Source of the DNA: Aeromonas lacus
GTDB taxonomy: Bacteria > Pseudomonadota > Gammaproteobacteria > Enterobacterales > Aeromonadaceae
NCBI RefSeq assembly: GCF_000764665.1
Contig: NZ_JRGM01000147.1
Location: 62,001-126,000, forward strand
Direction of reading: 5' to 3'
DNA length: 64,000 nt
Shown here: positions 43,759-53,481 of the stretch, one piece after another
Position numbering within the stretch: the stretch's first letter is position 1
How the letters are laid out: each line of letters starts with the position of its first letter
Made by a program: the position numbers and the translations under genes
Notes under the pieces: generated by a model
Databases searched by the model: none
What the model was told of the DNA's origin: nothing
What the model saw: the letters and a program-made list of their open reading frames with translations, nothing else

Positions 43759-44898
43759 ATGTACGACACGATCATCAAAGCGGGGCGCCAGGGAGATGGC
43801 CAGCTCGTCGATATCGCCATCAGGGAGGGCCAAATCGCCGCCATCGGCTCCCTGCCGGAGACGGCAACGGCGCGGCAGATCCTGGATCTTGCAGGCAGGA
43901 TCCACGTCAGCGCCGGCTGGATCGATGGCCACACCCACTGCTACCCCGCCTCTCCCATCTATCACGATGAACCGGACAAGGTCGGGGTCGAATCAGGCGT
44001 CACCACCGTGATCGATGCCGGCAGCACCGGAGCCGACGATGTGGACGACTTCAAGCGGATCGCTGCGGGTTGCAAGACCCGGGTGCATGCCCTGCTCAAC
44101 ATCTCCCGGATCGGCCTGCTGCGCCAGAACGAGCTGGCGGATAGCAGAGACCTCGATATGGATCTCGCCTCGGCAGCCATTCGCCGCCACCCCGACTTTA
44201 TCGTCGGCATCAAGGCGCGGATGAGCGGCAGCGTGGTCGGAGAAAACGGTCTGCAACCGCTGCGCATGGCCAAGGCGCTGCAACAGGCCCACGGCCAGCT
44301 ACCGCTGATGGTGCATGTGGGTAACACGCCGCCGGATCTGGACGAGATCGTCGCCCTGCTGGGAGATGGCGATCTGCTGACCCACTGCTTCAATGGTAAG
44401 CCCAACCGCATCCTGACCCCGGCTGGCGAGCTGCGCCAAGCTGTGCGCGAGGCGATGCAGCGGGGCCTCTTGCTCGACATCGGCCACGGCGGCGCCAGCT
44501 TCAGCTTCGAGGTGGCGGAGCTGGCTATCCGGCAGGGGATCCTGCCCCGCACCATCAGCTCCGACATCTACTGCAAGAACCGCATCAAGGGGCCGGTCTA
44601 CAGTCTGGCCCACGTGATGTCGAAGTTTCTCGCCATCGGTATGACGCTGGAGCAGGTGCTCGCCTGCGTCACCCATCAAGCGGCTGACGCACTGCGGCTA
44701 ACCGGCAAGGGGCGACTCGAAGTGGGCGCCGATGCCGATCTGACCCTGTTCGAGGTCGCCAGCGGCCCGACCCTGTTTATGGATACCGAAGCCCAGTCCC
44801 GCAGCGGTGACCAACAACTGCAGCCTCTCGCCGCCCTGGTAGGGGGCGAACTGGTTCTGACTCACTATGGGAAATCACACCATGCCTTCTGTTTATGA
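43759..44898 (+). CDS. Amidohydrolase/deacetylase family metallohydrolase
   Basis: 379 residues of the amidohydrolase superfamily. Metal ligands include the HxH pair GWIDGHTH (His58, His60), a likely carbamylated Lys in FIVGIKARMSG (about 154), His in PLMVHVGNTP, and Asp in ISSDIYCKNR. Sequence resembles deacetylases or dihydroorotase-like enzymes found beside DgaE/DgaF. In context I infer N-deacetylation of an acetylamino sugar acid (or its 6-phosphate) ahead of the ammonia lyase. Overlaps the next gene by 17 bp. Confidence 0.82.
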   Translation: MYDTIIKAGRQGDGQLVDIAIREGQIAAIGSLPETATARQILDLAGRIHVSAGWIDGHTHCYPASPIYHDEPDKVGVESGVTTVIDAGSTGADDVDDFKRIAAGCKTRVHALLNISRIGLLRQNELADSRDLDMDLASAAIRRHPDFIVGIKARMSGSVVGENGLQPLRMAKALQQAHGQLPLMVHVGNTPPDLDEIVALLGDGDLLTHCFNGKPNRILTPAGELRQAVREAMQRGLLLDIGHGGASFSFEVAELAIRQGILPRTISSDIYCKNRIKGPVYSLAHVMSKFLAIGMTLEQVLACVTHQAADALRLTGKGRLEVGADADLTLFEVASGPTLFMDTEAQSRSGDQQLQPLAALVGGELVLTHYGKSHHAFCL

Positions 44899-45997
44899 GA
44901 AATATCAGCTCAAACCGGTGATCAACGCCTCCGGGCGCATGACCATTCTCGGCGTATCTACCCCCGAGCAGGAGGTGGTCGATGCGGTCAACTTCGGCCT
45001 CGGCCACTACTTCGAGGTCAAGGATCTGGTCAACAAGACCGGCGCCTATCTGGCTGGCCTGCTGGGAGTGGAAGATGCGGTGGTGGTCTCCTGCGCCAGC
45101 GCCGGCATCGCCCAGTCGGTGGCCGCCGTGATCGTACGCGGCGACCCCTACCGCCTCGAGCAGTTGCACGCCCATACCCACGATGTGCCCAGCGAAATCG
45201 TGCTGGCCAAGGGACACAACGTCAACTTCGGCGCCCCGGTCGGTACCATGGTCAATCTGGGTGGCGGCAAGGTAGCGGAAGCCGGTTACGCCAACGAGTG
45301 CTCCCCCGCCCAGCTGGCCGCTGCCATCAATGCCAACACTGCAGCCATCCTCTATATCAAGTCCCACCACTGCGTGCAGAAGAGCATTCTGTCGGTGGCC
45401 GAAGCCGCCGAGGTCGCCAGGGCCCACGGGCTCCCGCTCATCGTTGATGCAGCCGCCGAAGAGGATCTGCGCCTCTACTACAACCAGGGGGCGGATCTGG
45501 TCATCTACAGCGGCGCCAAGGCCATTGAAGGCCCCACCAGCGGGCTGGTGCTTGGCAAGCGTCAGTACGTAGAGTGGGTCAAGCAGCAAGCCAACGGCAT
45601 CGGCCGCGCCATGAAGGTCGGCAAGGAGGGGATCCTCGGCCTGACCCATGCCATCGAGCGCTATCTGGCCAAAGAGAAAGAGAGCGGCGCCGCCATGGTC
45701 GCCAAGATGACCCCCTTCATCGAGCGCCTCAACCAGCTGCCCTGCGTCACCGCCAAAGTGGTGTGGGACAGCGCCGGGCGCGATATCGCCCGCACCGATA
45801 TCGCCTTCGACCACCAGCAGATCGGCATGACCACAGTGCAGGTCGTCACCCGTCTGCAACAGGGCACGCCTGCCATCTACTGCCGTGGCTACAAGGCCAA
45901 CGAGGGGCATATCGAAATCGATGTGCGCAGCGTCACCGTGCCCCAGCTCGACCAGATCCACTCCGCTATTGCCAACCTCGTTCAGGAGAATCGCTGA
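44882..45997 (+). CDS. dgaE: DgaE-type PLP-dependent ammonia lyase
   Basis: 371 residues from the ATG at 44882 (MPSVYEKYQLKPVINASGRM). SelA-like fold-type I PLP enzyme: cofactor lysine is Lys213 in VIYSGAKAIEGPTSG, with LIVDAAAEEDLR supplying the pyridine-contacting Asp. Salmonella DgaE converts D-glucosaminate 6-phosphate to 2-keto-3-deoxygluconate 6-phosphate plus ammonia. The exact substrate here may differ, since the neighbouring uptake genes are not the Man-family PTS of Salmonella. TGATG overlap with the aldolase. Confidence 0.83.
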   Translation: MPSVYEKYQLKPVINASGRMTILGVSTPEQEVVDAVNFGLGHYFEVKDLVNKTGAYLAGLLGVEDAVVVSCASAGIAQSVAAVIVRGDPYRLEQLHAHTHDVPSEIVLAKGHNVNFGAPVGTMVNLGGGKVAEAGYANECSPAQLAAAINANTAAILYIKSHHCVQKSILSVAEAAEVARAHGLPLIVDAAAEEDLRLYYNQGADLVIYSGAKAIEGPTSGLVLGKRQYVEWVKQQANGIGRAMKVGKEGILGLTHAIERYLAKEKESGAAMVAKMTPFIERLNQLPCVTAKVVWDSAGRDIARTDIAFDHQQIGMTTVQVVTRLQQGTPAIYCRGYKANEGHIEIDVRSVTVPQLDQIHSAIANLVQENR

Positions 45998-46737
45998 TGT
46001 CCCTTACCCCCAACTACTACCGTGATCGAGTCTGTCTCAACGTGCTGGCAGGTTCCAAAGAGAATGCCGTCGAGGTGTACGACGCAGCCGAAGGCCACGT
46101 GCTGGTCGGTGTGCTCTCCAAAAACTACCCGGATATCCCCTCCGCGGTGGCCGACATGCGGGCTTACGCCAAGCTCATCGATAACGCCCTCTCCATCGGT
46201 CTGGGGGCCGGTGATCCGCGCCAATCCGCCATGGTGGCCGAGCTGGCCTGCCAGCTGCAGCCCCAGCACGTCAATCAGGTGTTCACTGGTGTTGGCGCCA
46301 GCCGGGCGCTGCTCGGTCAGTCAGAGACACTGGTCAACGGTCTGATCTCCCCCACCGGCATGCCGGGCATGGTGAAGATCTCCACCGGCCCGCTCAGCGC
46401 CGGGCAGCCGGACGGGATTGTCCCCATCGATACCGCCATCGCCCTGCTCAAGGACATGGGTGGCAGCTCGGTCAAATTCTTCCCCATGGGCGGACTGGCC
46501 TGCCGTGACGAGTATCAGGCGGTAGCCGAGGCCTGTGCCCGCCACGGCTTCTGGCTGGAGCCCACCGGCGGTATCGACCTGGACAACTTTGAAGAGATTG
46601 TGCGAATCGCGCTGGATGCCGGGGTCGAGAAGGTGATCCCTCACGTCTACAGTTCCATCATCGACAGCGTGAGCGGTCAGACCCGTCCTGATGATGTACG
46701 GACTCTGCTGGCCATGGTGAAACGACTGTTGGCGTGA
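45997..46737 (+). CDS. dgaF: DgaF-type 2-dehydro-3-deoxy-phosphogluconate aldolase
   Basis: 246 residues, KDPG/KDGP aldolase-like TIM barrel with Schiff-base Lys160 in SVKFFPMGG and phosphate-loop glycines in EPTGGIDLDN. It should cleave 2-keto-3-deoxygluconate 6-phosphate to pyruvate and glyceraldehyde 3-phosphate. It is the last enzyme gene of the operon; a hairpin GGCACCGGT / ACCGGTGCC at 46749-46776 follows, without a T tract. Confidence 0.85.
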   Translation: MSLTPNYYRDRVCLNVLAGSKENAVEVYDAAEGHVLVGVLSKNYPDIPSAVADMRAYAKLIDNALSIGLGAGDPRQSAMVAELACQLQPQHVNQVFTGVGASRALLGQSETLVNGLISPTGMPGMVKISTGPLSAGQPDGIVPIDTAIALLKDMGGSSVKFFPMGGLACRDEYQAVAEACARHGFWLEPTGGIDLDNFEEIVRIALDAGVEKVIPHVYSSIIDSVSGQTRPDDVRTLLAMVKRLLA

Positions 46738-46844
46738 TGGCAGTCACGGGCACCGGTTTAATCACTGACCGGTGCCTGGCCTGCTGGTGACATGCTTGTT
46801 AACATCGGCCCTTTTATCGTGCGACAGGAGACGCTCATCCCCAC

Positions 46845-48749
46845 ATGATCAAGCTGCCCCACCCGAGACTGCACCAGCTGCTGACCCAACTTCATGCCGA
46901 ACCACTGCCGCAGGAGGAGCTGGCACGCCGCCTCAATGTTTCCACCCGCACCGTACGCACCGATGTGGCGACCCTCAACGAACTGATTGCCACGCACGGC
47001 GCCCACCTGATCCACCAGCGTGGCAGCGGCTACCAGCTGAAGATCTACAATCAGACGCTGTTTGAGGCATTGCTGGCAGCGCAGGGACAGGAGAGTACCT
47101 TGCCGCGCACCAGTCGCGAACGGGTGCTGAATCTGCAGATCCTGCTGCTGACGGCAGAGCAGGGGATCAAGCTCGATGAGCTGGCCGATACCTGGTACCT
47201 GAGCCGGACGGCGCTGCAAGGCGATATGGCGGAAGTGCGGGAACAGCTGGCTCACTTTGGCCTCGCGGTCGAGAGCAAACCAAGGGTGGGTATGCGGATA
47301 CAGGGGAGCGAGACGGCAATCCGTGCCTGCCTGACCCAGCTGCTCTATCAGGAGTTGCTGCACAACAATCAGTTGCAAACCCTGCTACCCAATCTCTGCC
47401 CCAGCAAAACCCTGGAGGTAGTGGGCAATCACATTCACGCCCAGTTGAGCCGTCATCAGCTGCGTCTGGCCGACGAAAGTTTGCAGCAGCTTGCTATCTA
47501 CTGCGCAGTCGCCCTGCTGCGCCAAGCCGCTGGCCACGAGCTGCGCCAATTCGCCAGCGAGGATCTCACTGCCCCCCTGCTGGCAGTCGCTCGTGACATC
47601 TATGGCGAACTGCCGACCCTCACCCCGCCAGGAGAAGAGGAGATAGCCTGCCTCGCTATCCAGATCCAGGCGCGCCTGATTGCCGAAGCGCCTCAGCTTA
47701 GCCCGGCCATGGCGGCCGAGAGCGAACAGCTGGTGGAACATCTGCTCACGTACATCCACCAGCACTACCCCTATGATCTGCGGGGCGACCTGCAGCTGCG
47801 AGCCGACCTGCAGACCCACATCAGCGCCATGCTGCTGCGGGTCAAGTACCAGATCGGCAGCCACAATCCGCTGGCAGACCACATCAAGCAGTACTACCCC
47901 CTCGCCTACGACATCACGCTGGCAGCCATCTCGGAGTGGATCAGGCAGACCCCTTACCGGCTGACCCACCACGAGATCGGCTATCTGGTGATCCATATCG
48001 GGGTCGGGCTGGAGCGCCACTACGATATCGGCTACACCAGACGCCCGCAGGCACTGCTGCTGTGCGATGCGGGCAATGCCACTTTCAGAGTGCTGGAGGC
48101 CCGCATCAAGCGAGAGTATCCCCAGTTGCAGCTGACCACGCTTGAATCGGTGCGGGATTACGAAGGGCTGGAGCAGATCAAACAGGATTTTGTCATCAGT
48201 ACCGTCAAGGTGAGCGAAAAGGATGTGCCGGTGGTGCAGGTAGACCCCTTCCCGACCCAGTACCAGCTGGAGCAACTTGGCAAACTGGTGCTGATCGACC
48301 GCACCCGTCCCTATATGCTCGACAAGTACTTCGATGCGGACCACTTCATGGTGGTCAACGAGCCGATTACCCAGGCGGAACTATTTGAGCGCATTTGCAG
48401 CCAGCTGGAGGCAGAGGATCTGGTGGAGAGCGGCTTCAGGGCTTCCCTGCAGGAGCGGGAGCGAATAGTCTCCACCATGCTGGGTGAGGGTATCGCCCTG
48501 CCCCACTCCCTTGGCCTGCTGGCACATAGGACGCTGGTCTATACCGTACTGGCACCACAGGGTATCGACTGGGGCAATGGCGAAAATGCCACCCTCATCT
48601 TCGTGCTGGCCATCAGCAAGGCAGACTATGAGGAGGCGATGGGGCTCTATGATCTGTTCCTGGCGCTGATGAACGAAAAAGCCAGCAGGAGTCTGCTGGC
48701 TTGTCGCGATTTTGCCGATTTCAAGGCGTTGGCAAGAGTAGCGCCCTGA
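46845..48749 (+). CDS. MtlR/BglG-type PRD regulator with EIIB-like and EIIA domains
   Basis: 634 residues. N-terminal winged helix (LPQEELARRLNVSTRTVRTD) plus a second HTH near 100-140, two PRD domains (about 190-395), an EIIB-like domain with LLLCDAGNATFRVLEARI (about 400-490) and a C-terminal EIIA(Fru/Ntr)-like domain with active-site His in GEGIALPHSLGLLAHR. The HTH start marks it as a DNA-binding activator rather than an RNA antiterminator. It should respond to PTS phosphorylation and probably controls the operon before it. It converges on npr with 9 bp between stops. Confidence 0.85.
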   Translation: MIKLPHPRLHQLLTQLHAEPLPQEELARRLNVSTRTVRTDVATLNELIATHGAHLIHQRGSGYQLKIYNQTLFEALLAAQGQESTLPRTSRERVLNLQILLLTAEQGIKLDELADTWYLSRTALQGDMAEVREQLAHFGLAVESKPRVGMRIQGSETAIRACLTQLLYQELLHNNQLQTLLPNLCPSKTLEVVGNHIHAQLSRHQLRLADESLQQLAIYCAVALLRQAAGHELRQFASEDLTAPLLAVARDIYGELPTLTPPGEEEIACLAIQIQARLIAEAPQLSPAMAAESEQLVEHLLTYIHQHYPYDLRGDLQLRADLQTHISAMLLRVKYQIGSHNPLADHIKQYYPLAYDITLAAISEWIRQTPYRLTHHEIGYLVIHIGVGLERHYDIGYTRRPQALLLCDAGNATFRVLEARIKREYPQLQLTTLESVRDYEGLEQIKQDFVISTVKVSEKDVPVVQVDPFPTQYQLEQLGKLVLIDRTRPYMLDKYFDADHFMVVNEPITQAELFERICSQLEAEDLVESGFRASLQERERIVSTMLGEGIALPHSLGLLAHRTLVYTVLAPQGIDWGNGENATLIFVLAISKADYEEAMGLYDLFLALMNEKASRSLLACRDFADFKALARVAP

Positions 48750-48758
48750 GCGTCGCCA

Positions 48759-49031
48759 CTACTCCTCGTTGAAACCCGAGGTGAACAGCTCCACTACAGC
48801 GGCAAGGGCCTCAACCTCTTCGGGGCCCTCAACCTGCACTTCCACCTGCTTGCCCTGAGCAGAATCAAGCATCAGCAGGCCAATCACGCTGTCGGCATCG
48901 GCCTCGACCCCATCTTCATTGCGCAGCAACACATGGGCATCGAATCCCTGTACCAGCTCGAACAGCATCATGGCCGGTCTGGCGTGAATGCCCAGCTTGT
49001 TTTTCACTTCAACCGAAGCCGAAACTGTCAT
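48759..49031 (-). CDS. npr: NPr, HPr-like phosphocarrier of the nitrogen PTS
   Basis: 90 residues, phosphoacceptor His16 in LGIHARPA. It passes phosphate from EI-Ntr (PtsP) to EIIA-Ntr (PtsN). Last gene of the rpoN-hpf-ptsN-rapZ-npr run. Confidence 0.95.
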   Translation of the reverse strand: MTVSASVEVKNKLGIHARPAMMLFELVQGFDAHVLLRNEDGVEADADSVIGLLMLDSAQGKQVEVQVEGPEEVEALAAVVELFTSGFNEE

Positions 49032-49051
49032 TTTGCCGTCCTATTGCATCA

Positions 49052-49918
49052 TCAGGAGTGGGATGGGTTCTTGTCGAGGGTGCGGTGGCGGAGCTGAACG
49101 TTCTTGCCAAGCAGCCGGAAAGCCGCAGCCAGCCGCTCTGCGATAAAGACCGAACGGTGCTGACCGCCGGTGCAACCGATTCCGACCGTCACATAGCTGC
49201 GATTGTTGCGCTCAAGATGGGGCAACCAGGTCGCCAGCATGTTTTCGATCTGCTGGGTAAACAGCATCACATCAGCTTGCGCCGCGAGGTAGTTGGCGAC
49301 CGGTTCATCCTTGCCGGTAAAAGGCTTGAGTTCCGGGATCCAGTGCGGGTTGGGCAGGAAGCGGGCATCGAACACGAAGTCGGCATCCTTGGGAATGCCG
49401 TACTTGAAGCCGAAAGATTCGAACACCAGCACCAGCTCGTTCTCTTTCTTGCCGAGTACCCGGGTCTTGATGAGCTCGCTCAGGTCGTGAATGCTGAGGT
49501 TGGTGGTATCGATACGCAGGTCGGCAGTAGAGGAGAGCGGCGCCAGCAGGTGGGTCTCCTGCCGGATCGCCTCATCCAGCGACAGCTTGTTGCGCGACAG
49601 GGGGTGCAGACGGCGGCTCTCGCCATAGCGCTTGAGCAGGGTGCCGTTATCGGCATCGAAGAAGAAGCTGGCAAATTCAACCCGCCCTTCGTTGCGAACC
49701 TGAGCCAGCAGGTTCTCCAGTTTTTCCGGGTCACCGGGCAGGTTGCGCACGTCGATGCTGACCGCCAGCTTGTCATACTGGCTCTCGACCGAGACGATCA
49801 GCTGGGGCAGCAGGTTGACCGGCAGGTTATCTACGCAGTAGTAGCCCAGATCTTCCAGCACCCGCAGGGCTACCGTCTTGCCGGAGCCCGAACGTCCACT
49901 CACCACGATTAACTGCAT
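49052..49918 (-). CDS. rapZ: RapZ, RNase adaptor and nucleotide-binding protein
   Basis: 288 residues. Walker A GRSGSGKT at 8-15, and a C-terminal domain with TVGIGCTGGQHRSVFIAERL. In E. coli it binds glucosamine-6-phosphate and directs GlmZ sRNA to RNase E. Between ptsN and npr in the conserved order. Confidence 0.96.
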   Translation of the reverse strand: MQLIVVSGRSGSGKTVALRVLEDLGYYCVDNLPVNLLPQLIVSVESQYDKLAVSIDVRNLPGDPEKLENLLAQVRNEGRVEFASFFFDADNGTLLKRYGESRRLHPLSRNKLSLDEAIRQETHLLAPLSSTADLRIDTTNLSIHDLSELIKTRVLGKKENELVLVFESFGFKYGIPKDADFVFDARFLPNPHWIPELKPFTGKDEPVANYLAAQADVMLFTQQIENMLATWLPHLERNNRSYVTVGIGCTGGQHRSVFIAERLAAAFRLLGKNVQLRHRTLDKNPSHS

Positions 49919-49963
49919 CTTGTTCCCTCACGCCAAAACGGGTATGTCATCAGGGCCTGCACA

Positions 49964-50410
49964 TCAGGCCGAAGTCATGATCTGATAGAGCTCTTCGTCA
50001 CTGGTAGCCTGACGCAACTGGCGGCAGACCGCCTTGTCGCCCAGCTTGGAAGCCATCAGAGAGAGGGTCTTGAGATGCTGTTTGCACTCGCTCTCCGGTA
50101 CCAGCAGGGCAAAGAGCAGGTCAACCGGTTGATTGTCGATGGAGTCGAAAGGGATGGGTTCGGCAAAGGTCATCAGGATCGCGGTTGGCGGAAACTCATC
50201 GTCAATTCGACCGTGGGGGATCGCAATACCGGCACCGATCCCGGTACTGCCCATTTTTTCGCGGGCCAGCAAGCATTCAAACAGCGCCTGGCGGGAGGTA
50301 CCGAGGCGTTCGGCGGCCAGCTCGCTGATGATTTCAAGGGCGCGTTTCTTGCTGGTACATGGGACTGCACCCTTGGTGCAGTCCCGACTCAGTATGTGTT
50401 CAAGTTGCAT
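49964..50410 (-). CDS. ptsN: PtsN, EIIA of the nitrogen PTS
   Basis: 148 residues, phosphoacceptor His66 in GAGIAIPHGRID. Regulates K+ transport and stress functions by its phosphorylation state. Two bases separate it from hpf. Confidence 0.96.
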   Translation of the reverse strand: MQLEHILSRDCTKGAVPCTSKKRALEIISELAAERLGTSRQALFECLLAREKMGSTGIGAGIAIPHGRIDDEFPPTAILMTFAEPIPFDSIDNQPVDLLFALLVPESECKQHLKTLSLMASKLGDKAVCRQLRQATSDEELYQIMTSA

Positions 50411-50412
50411 AG

Positions 50413-50700
50413 TTATTTTTTATTTAACTTATCTTTGTGCTTGATGATCTGCCTGTCCAGCTTGTCGAGCAAGGTATCAATCGCGGCATACATATCGGCA
50501 TGCTCGGAGTTAGCGAATACCTCGCCACCGCTGACGTGCAGTTTGGCTTCGGCAATCTGGTTCAGTTTCTCTACGCTAAGCACCACATGCACGTTGTTGA
50601 TGTGGTCAAAATGACGCTCGAGTTTGGCAAATTTGTTATTCACATAATCACGCAGAGCTTCGGTGATCTCGACATGGTGTCCGGTCAGGTTAATTTGCAT
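50413..50700 (-). CDS. hpf: HPF, short ribosome hibernation promoting factor
   Basis: 95 residues: MQINLTGHHVEITEALRDYV at the start and a C-terminal DTLLDKLDRQIIKHKDK. The short form promotes 100S dimers together with RMF. Immediately downstream of rpoN. Confidence 0.95.
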   Translation of the reverse strand: MQINLTGHHVEITEALRDYVNNKFAKLERHFDHINNVHVVLSVEKLNQIAEAKLHVSGGEVFANSEHADMYAAIDTLLDKLDRQIIKHKDKLNKK

Positions 50701-50721
50701 AACATCATCCTTTTGTTTTGC

Positions 50722-52161
50722 CTAAACCAGGCGTTTGCGCTGATTGGAAGGTGGGATAAACAAGGATTCGCGATACTTAGCGATCGTGCGTCTAGCCACC
50801 ATAATACCCTGTTCGGCCAGCAAATCCGCGATCTTGCTATCACTTAACGGCTTGGCAGGATTCTCTGCCGTCACCAGCTTTTTGATGAGCGCGCGAATTG
50901 CGGTCGATGAGCACTCTCCTCCTCCTTCGGTGTTCACATGGCTGGAGAAAAAAAACTTCAATTCGAAGATACCGCGGGGGGTATGCATGTACTTCTGGGT
51001 CGTCACCCGGGAGATGGTCGACTCATGCATCTCCACCGCTTCGGCAATGTCGTTGAGCACCATTGGCTTCATCGCCTCTTCACCATACTCGAAAAAGCCC
51101 TGCTGCTGCTCGACAATACAGCTGGCTACTTTCAGCAGGGTATCGTTGCGGCTCTCAAGGCTCTTGATGAACCACTTGGCCTCCTGCAGGTGGGAGCGGA
51201 TGAATTGGGTATCCGTGCTGCTGCGGGCGTTGCGGGCCATGGCGGCATAGGTCTCGTTGACCCGGATGCGCGGGGCGGAATCGGGGTTGAGCTCCACCAC
51301 CCAGCGGTTCTGGCGCTTTACCACCGAAACATCGGGGATCACATACTGGGAGTCGCTCTGGATAATGCCATTGCCGGGGCGCGGCTCCAGCAGCTGGATC
51401 AGATCCAGCACCTCCTTGAGGTCGCTCTCCTTGAGGCGGGTTTTGCGGGCCAGAGCGCGATAATCGCGGTTGCCGAGCAGATCCATGTGCTCGAGGATCA
51501 CCTCTTTGGCTTCGTTGAGCCAGGGTGTTTCAGGGGCATACTGCTCCAGCTGGATAAGCATACACTCCTGCACCGAGCGAGCGGCGATACCGACCGGATC
51601 GAAGTGCTGCACCCGCTTGAGGACAGCCTCCACTTCATCGAGTTCGACCTCCAACTCGTCACTGCTGACGGCGGTCTGGATATCCTCCAGTGCAACAGTC
51701 AGATACCCGGATTCGTCGATGGCATCGATGATGGCAAGCGCGATGGCGGCATCGACGTCGCTAAACGGAGTGAGCCGCATCTGCCACAGCAGATAGTCCT
51801 GCAGGTTTTCGGTGGTCTCACCCTGATAGACGCTGTCTTCACCGTCGTGGATCGGGCCTGCACTCTGGGCGGTACCGGCGGAGTAAACCTCATCCCAAGT
51901 GGTATCTACCGGCAACTCGTCCGGCATCTGTTCCTGAGCCATGGCATCGCTGGAGTCGAGCTGGCTGGCATCGACAGTCTCTTGCGGGGCAGTCTCCTGC
52001 ACTTCGCTCTCTTCCTGCTCCAGCAGAGGATTGCTTTCGAGCGCTTGCTGAATTTCCTGCTGGAGTTCCAGAGAGGAGAGCTGGAGCAGACGAATCGCTT
52101 GTTGTAATTGCGGCGTCATGGTCAGGGACTGACCGAGACGCAACTGTAATGTCGGCTTCAT
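50722..52161 (-). CDS. rpoN: RNA polymerase sigma-54 factor RpoN
   Basis: 479 residues. Region I is Gln/Leu-rich ([20 protein letters not shown]) for activator response, region II is acidic, and the RpoN box [10 protein letters not shown] near the C-terminus binds the -24 element. It is the sigma factor LafK works with. Between lptB and hpf. Confidence 0.97.
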   Translation of the reverse strand: MKPTLQLRLGQSLTMTPQLQQAIRLLQLSSLELQQEIQQALESNPLLEQEESEVQETAPQETVDASQLDSSDAMAQEQMPDELPVDTTWDEVYSAGTAQSAGPIHDGEDSVYQGETTENLQDYLLWQMRLTPFSDVDAAIALAIIDAIDESGYLTVALEDIQTAVSSDELEVELDEVEAVLKRVQHFDPVGIAARSVQECMLIQLEQYAPETPWLNEAKEVILEHMDLLGNRDYRALARKTRLKESDLKEVLDLIQLLEPRPGNGIIQSDSQYVIPDVSVVKRQNRWVVELNPDSAPRIRVNETYAAMARNARSSTDTQFIRSHLQEAKWFIKSLESRNDTLLKVASCIVEQQQGFFEYGEEAMKPMVLNDIAEAVEMHESTISRVTTQKYMHTPRGIFELKFFFSSHVNTEGGGECSSTAIRALIKKLVTAENPAKPLSDSKIADLLAEQGIMVARRTIAKYRESLFIPPSNQRKRLV

Positions 52162-52224
52162 CTACGTCGGGATATCCTTATGTTCAGCGAGGCACTGTCA
52201 CAGAGAATGAAGGCTGCCCCCTTA

Positions 52225-52950
52225 CTATAGACTGAATTGATCGCCCAAATAGACGCGCTTGACCTGTTCGTCGGCGAGGATATCGGCCGGGGCACCCTCG
52301 GCAATCATCTGGCCGTGGCTGACGATATAGGCCTTCTCGCATACGTCCAGAGTCTCTCTGACGTTGTGGTCGGTAATCAAGACGCCGAGCCCCCTATCTT
52401 TCAGGTGCTGGATGATCTTCTTGATGTCTATCACAGAAATCGGGTCAACCCCTGCGAAGGGTTCATCCAGCAGGATAAAGCGCGGTTCTGCTGCCAGCGC
52501 CCGGGCAATCTCGACCCGCCGCCGCTCACCACCGGAGAGGCTCTGCCCCAGGTTGTCGCGGATATGGGTGATATTGAACTCTTCCAGCAGTTGCTGAACC
52601 TTGTCCTCCCGCTCTTCGCGACTCAACTCCTTGCGCGTCTGCATCACCCCCATCAGGTTTTCATACACCGTGAGGCGGCGGAAAATTGAGGCTTCCTGCG
52701 GCAGGTAACCTATGCCGTTGCGGGCACGCACATGCATGGGCTGCAGGCTGATGTCCTGATCGTCGATGGTGATGAGACCGGCATCGCGCTGCACCAGCCC
52801 GACAATCATGTAAAACGACGTGGTCTTGCCGGCGCCGTTGGGACCGAGTAAGCCGACGATCTGGCCGGTTCCCACCTCAAGGCTCACATCGCTAACCACC
52901 ATGCGACGTTTGTAACTCTTCTGCAGGCCGACTGCTTTCAATACTGCCAT
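52225..52950 (-). CDS. lptB: LptB, ATPase of the LPS transporter
   Basis: 241 residues, ABC ATPase with Walker [10 protein letters not shown], signature [11 protein letters not shown] and Walker [14 protein letters not shown]. Powers LptFG to extract LPS from the inner membrane. Starts 3 bp after lptA. Confidence 0.97.
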   Translation of the reverse strand: MAVLKAVGLQKSYKRRMVVSDVSLEVGTGQIVGLLGPNGAGKTTSFYMIVGLVQRDAGLITIDDQDISLQPMHVRARNGIGYLPQEASIFRRLTVYENLMGVMQTRKELSREEREDKVQQLLEEFNITHIRDNLGQSLSGGERRRVEIARALAAEPRFILLDEPFAGVDPISVIDIKKIIQHLKDRGLGVLITDHNVRETLDVCEKAYIVSHGQMIAEGAPADILADEQVKRVYLGDQFSL

Positions 52951-52953
52951 AGC

Positions 52954-53481
52954 TTATTTTCCCTGCTTCTTCTGGTCGGCGGGCTTGTCGAAATTCTCGA
53001 CCTGATCCGGCAGGAAGACCGTCTTGACCCGCTGGTTCGGGGTCTTGCTCTCGGCAATCATCTTCTGTTTGACGATGTCGTAACGGATCAGGTCACCGTT
53101 GACCTGACTATCTTCCTGCTTGAGCTGACCGTTGCCGGTGATAGTCACCAAGCGCTTCTTCAGCTCATAACGAATGCTGTCACCATGGGCGTTAACCGGC
53201 TTGCCGTTATCCAGGATCTGGAAGAAGGTGGCGGGTTTACCATAGGCAGTCATCACCTCGGCACCTTTCTCGCCGGAACGGGTTACCACAACCTTGTCAG
53301 CCTTGATCCTGATGGTGCCCTGATTGATGGTCACATCCTGCTCGAAGGTGATGCGGTTGTCCTGCATCTCGGCCACCTGCTTGATGGCGTCGACATAGAC
53401 CTTCTCGGTGAAGTCGGACTCCTTGGCGTTGACTGTGCCGCAGAGCATCAGGGCGGCGAGAGCCAGATTAACGTTTTTCAT
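52954..53481 (-). CDS. lptA: LptA, periplasmic LPS bridge protein
   Basis: 175 residues from the ATG at 53481, with signal peptide MKNVNLALAALMLCGTVNA. OstA-fold beta-jellyroll (FEQDVTINQGTIRIKADKVV). Links LptC to LptD across the periplasm. Overlaps lptC by 14 bp. Confidence 0.94.
   Translation of the reverse strand: MKNVNLALAALMLCGTVNAKESDFTEKVYVDAIKQVAEMQDNRITFEQDVTINQGTIRIKADKVVVTRSGEKGAEVMTAYGKPATFFQILDNGKPVNAHGDSIRYELKKRLVTITGNGQLKQEDSQVNGDLIRYDIVKQKMIAESKTPNQRVKTVFLPDQVENFDKPADQKKQGK

Noticed and set aside
42284-43965. Two long minus-strand frames over the DUF4311/DUF4310/amidohydrolase genes
   Set aside because: The plus-strand genes have ribosome-binding sites, coupled starts and recognised families; the opposite frames have none of these.
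46845-48749. RNA-binding antiterminator of the BglG/SacY type
   Set aside because: The N-terminus is a winged-helix DNA-binding domain, not a CAT RNA-binding domain, and no terminator-overlapping RAT hairpin was seen before the operon.
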